Below, in pieces: positions 16,279-22,414 of a stretch of DNA of 43,266 nt. The DNA comes from JACVCK01 sp041940385 (lineage in GTDB: Bacteria; Planctomycetota; Phycisphaerae; Phycisphaerales; UBA1924), in assembly GCA_041940385.1 (NCBI GenBank), contig JBGTSD010000015.1:1-43266 (forward strand), given 5' to 3'. Position 1 is the stretch's first letter; each line of letters opens with the position of its first letter. Below the pieces are notes generated by a model that was not told where the DNA came from, searched no databases, and was given only the letters and a program-made list of their open reading frames with translations. The position numbers and the translations under genes were made by a program.

Positions 16279-17595
16279 CTACACCGCCCGCAGCACGAGA
16301 GCCGCATTCTGCCCGCCGAGCGCGTTCATGCACACCAGAACGTGGCGCAGCCGCGCATCCTTGGGGCCCGACGCCCCGGCCATCAGGTCCTCCGGCGGCG
16401 TTCCGCCGTGCAGACGCGCGGGCAGGGTCTGGCGCGAGACGCACATCGCCGCCACGCACGCCGCGAGACCGCCGCCGCCGGCCATCGCGTCGCCCACGTT
16501 CGGCGCCGTCGTGACCAGCGGAATCTTGGCCAGCCGCGCGCCGAACACCTTCCGCAGCGCCGCGGCCTCTTCGGCGTCCACATCGCGAATGCCCGAGCCA
16601 TGCGGCACGATCGCGTCGATCTCCGCCGCGCTCAGCTCCGCATCCTCGAGCGCGTTCTCGATCGCCGCGATCAGCCCCTCGGCGCGCTCCGCGGCGTCAT
16701 CCGACCAGGGCGAATGCCCCGCGCCGAAGCCGACCAGCTCCGCGTACGCCTTGGCGCCGCGCTTCTCGGCGGTGTCCGCCGCTTCGAGCATCAGGATCGC
16801 GCCGGCCTCGCCGAGCACACCGCCCGGCGCCGCGCGGTCGTACGGGCGCACGACCTTGCCGCCGTCCGATTCATCGCCCGTCTCGGCCAGGCGGCCGGCG
16901 AGCGACATGCGGAGGAGGCCCATGAGGTTGATCTTGGACTCGGCGCCGCCGGAGAAGCAGAGGTCCGCGTCGCCGCGCTCGATGACGCGCATCGACTCGC
17001 CGATGCTCAGCCCGCCGGACGCCTCCGCGCAGGTGATGGTGTTCGACGGCCCCTGCGCATCGTGGATGATCGTCACGTGGCAGGAGAGCATGTTGGGCAG
17101 GTACTTCAGCAGCCACAGCGGCTGCAGGTTGTTCATGCCGCTCTCGCCCCACGCGCGCAGGTCGAACGCGCCGCCGTCCTGGCGCGCCGTCGCCAGCGCG
17201 CCGGTCAGCTCGTCGGTCTCCGCGGCGATCAGCCCCGCGCCGATGTGACAGCCCACGCGGTTCGGGGCGTACGTCGGCGCATCCGATGAGCCGTCGGTGA
17301 TGATGCCCTTGGTCAGGATGCCCGCGTTCTCGACCGCGGCCTTGGCCGCTCCCACCGCCAGTTCGATGTCCCGCGCCATGACCTTGACGGCCTTGCGATA
17401 AGACTTGGGCACGTGGTCCTTGGCCGCGAAGTCCCGGACCTCGCCCGCCAGGCGGCAGGGGAAGCCCGCCGGGTCAAACCGCTCGATGGGCCGCAGCCGG
17501 CTTTCGCCCGCCAGCAGGCCATCCCAGAGCGGCTCGATGCCCACGCCAAAGGGCGAGACGACGCCAAGACCCGTGATGAGGACACGTCGCGACAT
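16279..17595 (-). CDS. Ketosynthase-fold pseudoenzyme, chain-length-factor-like (KS-beta)
   Basis: 438 residues from the ATG at 17595 (MSRRVLITGLGVVSPFGVGI). The whole ketosynthase fold is recognisable, but the active site is changed. Aligned without gaps to FabF around GPS...IG, the nucleophile Cys is Glu191 (TCAEASGGLSIG); the first His is kept (His332 in PHGSGIRD); the Lys is Ala364 and the second His is Asp369 (TTAPNVGDA). This resembles chain length factors of type II polyketide synthases, where the Cys is usually Gln. It is probably the non-catalytic partner of the intact ketosynthase downstream. First gene of the minus-strand operon; no Shine-Dalgarno is visible. Confidence 0.85.
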   Translation of the reverse strand: MSRRVLITGLGVVSPFGVGIEPLWDGLLAGESRLRPIERFDPAGFPCRLAGEVRDFAAKDHVPKSYRKAVKVMARDIELAVGAAKAAVENAGILTKGIITDGSSDAPTYAPNRVGCHIGAGLIAAETDELTGALATARQDGGAFDLRAWGESGMNNLQPLWLLKYLPNMLSCHVTIIHDAQGPSNTITCAEASGGLSIGESMRVIERGDADLCFSGGAESKINLMGLLRMSLAGRLAETGDESDGGKVVRPYDRAAPGGVLGEAGAILMLEAADTAEKRGAKAYAELVGFGAGHSPWSDDAAERAEGLIAAIENALEDAELSAAEIDAIVPHGSGIRDVDAEEAAALRKVFGARLAKIPLVTTAPNVGDAMAGGGGLAACVAAMCVSRQTLPARLHGGTPPEDLMAGASGPKDARLRHVLVCMNALGGQNAALVLRAV

Positions 17596-17607
17596 GGGGG
17601 GTCCGCA

Positions 17608-17613
17608 AGTGTA
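17608..17613 (-). promoter_or_regulatory. -10-like box before the KS-beta-like gene
   Basis: TACACT on the minus strand lies 12 bases before the ATG at 17595, with a spacer ending CCCCCC and no Shine-Dalgarno. Its spacing is longer than in the five clearer leaderless-type genes. Confidence 0.35.
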
Positions 17614-17690
17614 GCGGGGTCCGCGGCCCAACCCGCCATTTCAGAGCCGGGCCCTTCAGAGCCCGAGGGGGAACCCATTCGCTCCGAATT

Positions 17691-17793
17691 CCCTCGTGGA
17701 CCGCGACCGCGAGGGATCGTGCTCCGGTTCGGGTGGCACACTGCGGCGGCTCCGAGCCGCGGTGTGCCGAATGCGCATGGATCGTGATCCCTC
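17691..17793. repeat. Composite nested palindrome
   Basis: Outer arms GAGGGATC (17711-17718) and GATCCCTC (17786-17793) enclose GGCACAC...GTGTGCC and an inner GCGGCT-CCG-AGCCGC hairpin. The left GAGGG arm can alternatively pair with CCCTCG at 17691-17696. Nested stems like this are typical of non-autonomous palindromic elements; no transposase gene is nearby. Confidence 0.6.
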
Positions 17794-17825
17794 GTGCCAC
17801 CGACCGCAGCTTTGGGCGGTCGGTG
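17779..17825 (+). repeat. Hairpin repeat family A, copy 2
   Basis: Small hairpin GGAT-CGTG-ATCC (17779-17790), then a perfect 10-bp stem CACCGACCGC (17798-17807)/GCGGTCGGTG (17816-17825) with loop AGCTTTGG. Relative to copy 1, the small stem changes from GGAG/CTCC to GGAT/ATCC, keeping pairing and the CGTG loop. Confidence 0.8.
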
Positions 17826-17879
17826 TCCCGCGCCACCAACCATCCCCACACCCCCTTACCGGCTGCCAACCTTTACACG

Positions 17880-17911
17880 ATGACACCGATTCTGCGCAGA
17901 ATCGTTGTCAT
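17880..17911. promoter_or_regulatory. 32-base palindrome, operator-like
   Basis: Left arm ATGACACCGATTCTGC (17880-17895) and right arm GCAGAATCGTTGTCAT (17896-17911) meet without a spacer; 15 of 16 positions are symmetric. It is AT-rich for this genome and ends 35 bases before the -10-like box of the next gene, so it could be a dimeric-regulator site. Confidence 0.6.
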
Positions 17912-17946
17912 GCGCGCAAACCTCTTGCGGCCACCAGTCCCCGGGC

Positions 17947-17952
17947 TACGTT
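17947..17952 (+). promoter_or_regulatory. TANNNT -10-like box (leaderless type)
   Basis: TACGTT is 7 bases before the ATG at 17960, with a C-rich spacer and no Shine-Dalgarno. Confidence 0.4.
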
Positions 17953-17959
17953 CCCGCCC

Positions 17960-18562
17960 ATGGTCGCCACAACACCCATCCCGGCCGAACAACTCGACGC
18001 CGTCCTCCAGGACTTCACCACGCTCCATCTCGCGATCACCGCGCTCGCCAAGCGACACCGCCTGACCGTCGACGCGCTCTACGCACTCGTCCACGACGAC
18101 GAGATGCGCCGCCGCCTCGACCAGCTCGCCGCGATCGCCGACGTGCGCACCGACATCGCGCTCAAACTCATCCAACCCCCCGCGATCGACCGCCTCGCCG
18201 ACATCATGACCGACGAGAGCGCGCCCCACGAAACCCGCCGTAAGGCCGCGTCGCAGCTCATCCGCCTCCACACCCAGCGCCAGCGCGAACGAGAACGCCG
18301 CACCCCCGTGCCACCGACCGCGGCTTCCGCAGTCGGTGCTCCTCACTTCATTCCAAAGCCGCAATCGCGCGCCTCAGAGCCGCCGACTTCACCAGGCGCG
18401 CGGCCTGCGCCCCGCACACCCGCTGCTCCCGCGCCGCCGGTCCTCCCCCCTCTCCCTCTGGGAGAGGCCGCCCTGGGTGAGGGTTCTTCGTTCTCTCTGC
18501 CTCGCCCCTCCCCAATCGCCGAAATCCTGAGCCGCGCCGGCGCCCCCATCCGCGCGCCGTAA
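17960..18562 (+). CDS. Small HTH-like protein with a repeat-derived C-terminus
   Basis: 200 residues. Residues 1-115 have typical high-GC coding character and look all-helical: LDAVLQDFTTLHLAITALAK, then RHRLTVDALYALVHDDEMRR, which reads like a helix-turn-helix, then DIALKLIQPPAIDRLADIM and KAASQLIRLHTQRQRERERR. DNA binding is inferred. From about residue 116 the protein is Pro/Ala-rich low complexity and the DNA contains a degenerate family A hairpin (18308-18338) and a CCTCTCCC/GGGAGAGG hairpin (18449-18467). The tail therefore seems to have arisen from inserted repeats. Family not recognised. Confidence 0.65.
   Translation: MVATTPIPAEQLDAVLQDFTTLHLAITALAKRHRLTVDALYALVHDDEMRRRLDQLAAIADVRTDIALKLIQPPAIDRLADIMTDESAPHETRRKAASQLIRLHTQRQRERERRTPVPPTAASAVGAPHFIPKPQSRASEPPTSPGARPAPRTPAAPAPPVLPPLPLGEAALGEGSSFSLPRPSPIAEILSRAGAPIRAP
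18308..18338 (+). repeat. Hairpin repeat family A, copy 3 (degenerate, inside a coding region)
   Basis: Arms CACCGAC (18312-18318) and GTCGGTG (18332-18338) are kept; the loop region has diverged from AGCTTTGG. It encodes part of the Pro/Ala-rich tail of the HTH-like protein. Confidence 0.55.
18449..18467 (+). repeat. CCTCTCCC/GGGAGAGG hairpin
   Basis: A perfect 8-bp stem with loop TCT, followed by GGGTGAGGG. Similar CCTCTCCC...GGGAGAGG...GGGTGAGGG repeats occur, from memory, in many high-GC bacterial genomes. Here it lies within the coding tail of the HTH-like gene. Confidence 0.55.
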
Positions 18563-18577
18563 CGAACAAACTCCCCC

Positions 18578-18609
18578 GTGCCCGCAACCGCAGCTTTGGG
18601 CGGTTGCGG
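18578..18609 (+). repeat. Hairpin repeat family A, copy 4 (different stem, same loop)
   Basis: Perfect 10-bp stem CCGCAACCGC (18582-18591)/GCGGTTGCGG (18600-18609) around the loop AGCTTTGG. The stem differs from copies 2 and 5 at several positions with matching changes in both arms, while the loop is identical to copy 2. Confidence 0.8.
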
Positions 18610-18628
18610 TTCTTCGCGGAGGTGAAGA

Positions 18629-18660
18629 CACCGACCGCCCAAAGCCGCGGTCGGTGGCAC
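18629..18660 (-). repeat. Hairpin repeat family A, copy 5 (inverted)
   Basis: Perfect 10-bp stem CACCGACCGC (18629-18638)/GCGGTCGGTG (18647-18656). The loop read on the minus strand is GGCTTTGG, and GTGCC follows the family pattern, so this copy is inverted relative to copy 4, 19 bases away. Confidence 0.8.
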
Positions 18661-18675
18661 GGGCATCGGCCGAAG

Positions 18676-18756
18676 CCAACTCTGAGGAGTCTTCGACGAA
18701 GAGTTGGATCGCGTGTCCACCACCATCCATCCGCTCCTTCGTCGCAGACTCCTCAG
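18676..18756. repeat. Large imperfect palindrome with alternative local hairpin
   Basis: CTGAGGAGTC (18682-18691) pairs with GACTCCTCAG (18747-18756), and CGACGAAG (18694-18701) with CTTCGTCG (18737-18744 region), giving a long imperfect stem. The left part can instead fold locally: CCAACTCT (18676-18683) with AGAGTTGG (18700-18707). Confidence 0.6.
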
Positions 18757-18780
18757 AAGCGGCTTCCGACGGGCCTCCGG

Positions 18781-18786
18781 TACACT
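18781..18786 (+). promoter_or_regulatory. TANNNT -10-like box (leaderless type)
   Basis: TACACT is 7 bases before the ATG at 18794; the spacer is all C and there is no Shine-Dalgarno. Confidence 0.5.
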
Positions 18787-18793
18787 CCCCCCC

Positions 18794-19294
18794 ATGTGCT
18801 CCGACCACACCACCACCGCCACCAAGTCCGCCTTCGAGAGCCGCATTCCTTATGAACACGCCCGCATCCGGGCCGCGGCCATCTACTGCTCGGACGGACG
18901 CGTCGGCGAGCACTTCGACGACTTCCTCCAGAACGGCCTCAAGCTTCCTCGCTATGACCGGGTCGCGCTCCCGGGGGGGCCCGCGTGCCTCGCCGGGCAC
19001 CCGCAGGCGCACCTCGAAGAGCAGGGCGTCGTCGATGAGCTGAAATTCCTCGTCGAGGTCCACGGCCTCAAGCGCATCGTGCTGATCGCGCACGAGGGCT
19101 GCGCCTTCTACGGCACGCGCCTCGACCTCAAGGAGCGCCGCATGGAGCTGGTCCAGCGCGCCGACCTCGTCCGCTCCGCGGCGTTCGTCCGCCGCGTCAC
19201 CGGCCTCGACCGCGTGGACGCGTACTACGCGCGTCTGGTGACGGCTGGAGAATCAGGCCCCGTGAACATCCAGTTCGAGGGCGTCGAGGTCTAG
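18794..19294 (+). CDS. Beta-carbonic-anhydrase-like zinc protein
   Basis: 166 residues. The zinc signature of beta-carbonic anhydrases is visible: CSDGR (Cys32, Asp34, Arg36; family CxDxR) and HEGC (His100, Cys103; family HxxC). The core around LPRYDRVALPGGPACL and VDELKFLVEVHGLKRIVLIAH also fits. It is shorter than typical bacterial enzymes (about 200 residues), with the shortening at the C-terminus. Carbonic anhydrases interconvert CO2 and bicarbonate; activity here is not certain and the protein could be a related zinc fold. The ATG is chosen because the conserved fold starts soon after it; it lies next to a TACACT box. gatB begins 18 bases after the stop. Confidence 0.72.
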   Translation: MCSDHTTTATKSAFESRIPYEHARIRAAAIYCSDGRVGEHFDDFLQNGLKLPRYDRVALPGGPACLAGHPQAHLEEQGVVDELKFLVEVHGLKRIVLIAHEGCAFYGTRLDLKERRMELVQRADLVRSAAFVRRVTGLDRVDAYYARLVTAGESGPVNIQFEGVEV

Positions 19295-19300
19295 GGCTCG

Positions 19301-19306
19301 TAGGAT
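19301..19306 (+). promoter_or_regulatory. TANNNT -10-like box before gatB (leaderless type)
   Basis: TAGGAT is 6 bases before the gatB ATG. The AGGA inside it could alternatively be read as a weak ribosome site. Confidence 0.4.
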
Positions 19307-19312
19307 TCCGCC

Positions 19313-20857
19313 ATGCCGAAGATCGTCCGCTCCACGCTGCTGATCGGCCTCGAGGTGCACGTCGAACTCGCGACGCGCTCGAAGATGTTCTCCCGCTCGC
19401 CGAGCCCGGCGTGCCCGGAGTTCGACGACGCCGACCCCAACACGCTCATCGACCCCGTAGTCCTCGGCCTTCCGGGGGCGCTGCCGGTGATGAACAAGGC
19501 GGCGCTGGACATGGCGATGTCGGTCGGCATGGCGCTCGGCTGCCAGATCGCCGAGTTCACCAAGTGGGACCGCAAGAACTACTACTACCCCGATCTGCCG
19601 AAGGCGTACCAGATCAGCCAGTACGACCTGCCGATCTGCTTCGACGGCGCGCTCGATGCGCCGGTGGGCGAGCCGGACGAGGACGGTCAGCCGACGACCA
19701 AGCGCATCGGCATCATCCGCGCGCACCTGGAAGAAGACGCGGGCAAGCTGCTGCACGAGGCGCCGGGCGGGCGCGCGATCGACTTCTCGATCGTGGACTA
19801 CAACCGCGCCGGCACGCCGCTGCTCGAGATCGTCACGCAGCCGGACTTCCGCAGCGCCGACGAGGTCGTGCGCTTCGCGCAGCTCCTCCGCCACATCTGC
19901 CGCTGGCTCGGCGTGACCGAGGGCGTGATGCAGAAGGGGCATATGCGCTTCGAGCCGAACATCAACATGCACCTCGAGCTGGACGACGGCAAGCTCGTCA
20001 AGACGCCGATCGTCGAGATCAAGAACCTCAACTCATTCCGCGCCGTCAAGGGCGCGATCGAGTTCGAGCAGCAGGACCAGCCGCGCCGGTGGATGGAGGA
20101 CGGGCGCGTCATGGGCCCCGGCGCCAAGCGCACCCGCGGCTGGGACGACGTGGGCAACCGCACCGTCGTGCAGCGCGAGAAGGAAGATGCGCACGAGTAC
20201 CGCTACTTCCCCGATCCGGACTTGGTGCCCGTGGTGATCGACGCGGGCTGGAAGGCGCAGATCGAGAAGACGCTGCCCGAGCTGCCGCACGAGCGCGAGG
20301 CGCGGCACCGCGAGGAGTACGGCCTGAGCGCCAAGGAGTCCGCGGCGCTCAACGACGAGCGCGCGAACAGCGACTACTTCGAGCGCTGTGTCGAGGAGCT
20401 CGCGGCGATGGGCGTGCTCCGGGACGCGGCGGGCAAGAAGGTCGCGAACGTGCTGCTCCAGAGCGGCGCCAAGCGCGCCAATGAGCGCGATGTGCTCTTC
20501 AGCCGGCTGGGGCCGGAGCCCGCGCAGGTCGCGCGTCTCGTCAAGCTGCGCGAGGACGGCAAGATCGGCTCGAGCGCGATGGACGAACTCTTCGGCCTGC
20601 TCTGCGACGGCCCGAAGGGCGCGGACCCGGAGGCGATCGCGCGCGACAAGGGGCTGCTCCAGGTCAGCGACGCCGGCGCCGTCGAGCAGTGGGTCGATCA
20701 GGTCCTGAAGGACCCCGCCAATCAGAAGGCGATCGAGACCTACAAGGGCGGCAAGGTCACCGTCATCGGCGCGCTGGTGGGCGCGGTGATGAAGCAGAGC
20801 AAGGGCCAGGCCGACGCGAAGCTGGTGCGCGAGATGCTCGAGAAGAAGCTCGCGTAA
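19313..20857 (+). CDS. gatB: Aspartyl/glutamyl-tRNA(Asn/Gln) amidotransferase subunit B
   Basis: 514 residues, full length. Subunit B of GatCAB recognises misacylated Glu-tRNA(Gln) or Asp-tRNA(Asn), phosphorylates the acyl group and directs its amidation. Conserved signatures are present in order: IGLEVHVELATRSKMFSRSP, LPGALPVMNKAAL, FTKWDRKNYYYPDLPKAYQI, HLEEDAGKLLHE, DYNRAGTPLLEIVTQPD, then EYRYFPDPDLVPV. The C-terminal YqeY-like tRNA-binding tail ends with VIGALVGAVMKQSKGQADAK. gatA and gatC are not in the window. It lies 18 bases after the carbonic-anhydrase-like gene and converges on the beta-lactamase-fold gene with 8 bases between stops. Confidence 0.97.
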   Translation: MPKIVRSTLLIGLEVHVELATRSKMFSRSPSPACPEFDDADPNTLIDPVVLGLPGALPVMNKAALDMAMSVGMALGCQIAEFTKWDRKNYYYPDLPKAYQISQYDLPICFDGALDAPVGEPDEDGQPTTKRIGIIRAHLEEDAGKLLHEAPGGRAIDFSIVDYNRAGTPLLEIVTQPDFRSADEVVRFAQLLRHICRWLGVTEGVMQKGHMRFEPNINMHLELDDGKLVKTPIVEIKNLNSFRAVKGAIEFEQQDQPRRWMEDGRVMGPGAKRTRGWDDVGNRTVVQREKEDAHEYRYFPDPDLVPVVIDAGWKAQIEKTLPELPHEREARHREEYGLSAKESAALNDERANSDYFERCVEELAAMGVLRDAAGKKVANVLLQSGAKRANERDVLFSRLGPEPAQVARLVKLREDGKIGSSAMDELFGLLCDGPKGADPEAIARDKGLLQVSDAGAVEQWVDQVLKDPANQKAIETYKGGKVTVIGALVGAVMKQSKGQADAKLVREMLEKKLA

Positions 20858-20865
20858 TCGGCGCG

Positions 20866-22230
20866 CTACTCGTTCGCCAGCTTCTGCATCACCAGCTTGG
20901 CCACGCCGACGACCCGCATCTCGTCGAGGAGATTGGTCGTGTCGTTGACGGTCATGCTGACGGAGAACACGCGGCCATCGGCGCGCTCGAGGACCCAGGT
21001 GAGACTCATCACGCCGGGCTCGGAGCCGCCCTTGAACGCGACGCGCGGCCAGTCGGCGGCGCTCAACCCCAGACCGTTGTTGGAGCCCAGGACGGTGCGC
21101 ATGCTGGCGAGACGTTCACGATCGGCCATGTTCCAGAGCGCGAGCATCGTCTCGCACAGCTCGCGCCCGGTGGCGAACCACTCGATCGTGTCGATGGCGC
21201 GCGGCGCCGTCCACGAACCGGCGTCCATGATGTTCGGCGTCTTGCCGATGACCTCGGACTCGAGGATCTCGCGGCGCTGCTCGGGCGTGGCCTCGGCGTA
21301 GCGGTGCATGAGGTCGTGCTCGTGATCGAGCTTGATGGTGAAGATCTCGCGCGTCGAGAGGAAGGGCAGATTGCGATCCGGCTCGGCGACGAAGCGCGAC
21401 ATGAACGCCTCGACGCGCTCGCGCCCGACGAGGTCGAGCATGTGATCGGTCGCGGTGTTGTCGCTGATGGCGATCATCAGCGTCGCGTACTCCTCAAGCG
21501 GGCGCTCCTCGCCGTGCGCAAGGTCCTGCATGCGCCCGGAGGGGAGCGAGCGCAGGCGGTCCTCGATCATGATCATCTGGTCCCACTCGAACTCGCCGGC
21601 CTCGATGGCCTCGGCGAGGGCGCCGGCGATCCAGAGCTTGAACGTCGAGCCCATCGCGAGACGCTGCTCGCCGCCCTTCTCGAAGATCGGGGAGAGTTCG
21701 CCGTCCTTCACCTCGTAGATCACCAGCGAGGCGCGCTCGCCGAGCGGCTCGAGCGCGGCCCAGGCGTCGTCCCACGAATCGAATGACGCCATGCCCTCGT
21801 CCGGTGCGGGCTGGAAGAGCAGGCCGTTGAAGAGGTGCGGCTCGGCCTCTTCGACGCTGACGATGATGCGCCAGAAGGACGCATCGGCGCGGGCCTGCGC
21901 GACGGCGATGAGGCGGAGCGGCGACATCTCGTCCACACGCACGAGATCGAAACCGCCGGACTGCGCGCGGAAGGTGTTGACGCCGGCTTCGAGCTGCGCC
22001 ACGTCGACCTGCTGGAGGACGGCGTCGGCGAACTTGCCCTCGACCTTGACGTCCTCGTCGCCATTCATGCCGTCGAGAACCCACTGGAGTCCCTGGCCGG
22101 CGGGGGTGTTCGGCGGCGCGACTTCGGCGACGCCGGAGATCGCGGGGGCCTCGTCCTGCGCGAGCGCGGCGGGGCTGAAGGTTGCAGCGAGTGCGAGTGC
22201 GAGTGCGAGCAGCGCGAGCAGGCGGATCAT
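20866..22230 (-). CDS. Secreted class-A beta-lactamase-fold serine hydrolase (ORF12/LpqF-like)
   Basis: 454 residues with a signal peptide (MIRLLALLALALALAATFSP, cleavage near ALA-QDE). Residues ~45-145 form a small alpha/beta domain (GLQWVLDGMNGDEDVKVEGK ... FDLVRVDEMSPLRLIAVAQA) like the steroid-isomerase-like domain that precedes the hydrolase in clavulanate ORF12. The hydrolase domain has S195-T-F-K198 (SxxK), S256-D-N258 (SDN) and K400-G-G402 (KTG-like). The long connecting region and the extra N-terminal domain argue against a simple beta-lactamase; the substrate may be another ester or amide. GGAGG precedes the ATG at 22230. Confidence 0.82.
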   Translation of the reverse strand: MIRLLALLALALALAATFSPAALAQDEAPAISGVAEVAPPNTPAGQGLQWVLDGMNGDEDVKVEGKFADAVLQQVDVAQLEAGVNTFRAQSGGFDLVRVDEMSPLRLIAVAQARADASFWRIIVSVEEAEPHLFNGLLFQPAPDEGMASFDSWDDAWAALEPLGERASLVIYEVKDGELSPIFEKGGEQRLAMGSTFKLWIAGALAEAIEAGEFEWDQMIMIEDRLRSLPSGRMQDLAHGEERPLEEYATLMIAISDNTATDHMLDLVGRERVEAFMSRFVAEPDRNLPFLSTREIFTIKLDHEHDLMHRYAEATPEQRREILESEVIGKTPNIMDAGSWTAPRAIDTIEWFATGRELCETMLALWNMADRERLASMRTVLGSNNGLGLSAADWPRVAFKGGSEPGVMSLTWVLERADGRVFSVSMTVNDTTNLLDEMRVVGVAKLVMQKLANE

Positions 22231-22286
22231 CGAGGCCTCCGACGAGATGATGAGGATGCGTGGAGTGGGGAGAGTAGCGGCGGCGC

Positions 22287-22328
22287 AAAAAGCCAGCCGC
22301 CGCGGTCCGGAATGTGGGCCGCGGCGGC
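22287..22328 (-). terminator. Intrinsic terminator after the coiled-coil gene
   Basis: A perfect 10-bp GC stem, GCCGCCGCGG (22296-22305)/CCGCGGCGGC (22319-22328), with a 13-base loop. On the minus strand TGGC and then TTTTT follow. It sits about 90 bases after the coiled-coil gene and before the beta-lactamase-fold gene on the same strand, so the two are probably separate transcripts. Confidence 0.75.
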
Positions 22329-22414
22329 AGCGGAGGTGGTGGATCAGGTAGGAGAGGAGAGCGAGCGTGACTTGCGGCGGTGCAGGGTCGCCGCCGCTTG
22401 TACCGCCGGTTCAA

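Larger units (their letters stand above)
17596..17959. other. Divergent intergenic zone with nested palindromes
   Basis: 364 bases between the divergent ketosynthase operon and the small HTH-like gene. It carries a -10-like box for the operon (17608-17613), a composite palindrome (17691-17793), hairpin family A copy 2 (17779-17825), a 32-base palindrome (17880-17911) and a -10-like box for the next gene. No credible gene. Confidence 0.65.
18563..18793. other. Palindrome-dense intergenic region at the strand-composition switch
   Basis: 231 bases holding two family A hairpins in convergent orientation and a large imperfect palindrome (18676-18756). The strand-composition change described in the findings falls here or just to the right. 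I found no convincing DnaA box. Confidence 0.5.

Noticed and set aside
17866..17880. DnaA box (CTTTACACG)
   Set aside because: It differs from TTATNCACA at too many positions to count as support for an origin.
17596..18793. Insertion sequence or transposon
   Set aside because: Palindromes are abundant, but I see no transposase gene, no target-site duplication and no matching pair of terminal repeats.
20866..22230. Plain resistance-type class A beta-lactamase
   Set aside because: The extra N-terminal domain, the long insertions and the KGG variant fit the ORF12/LpqF-like group better.
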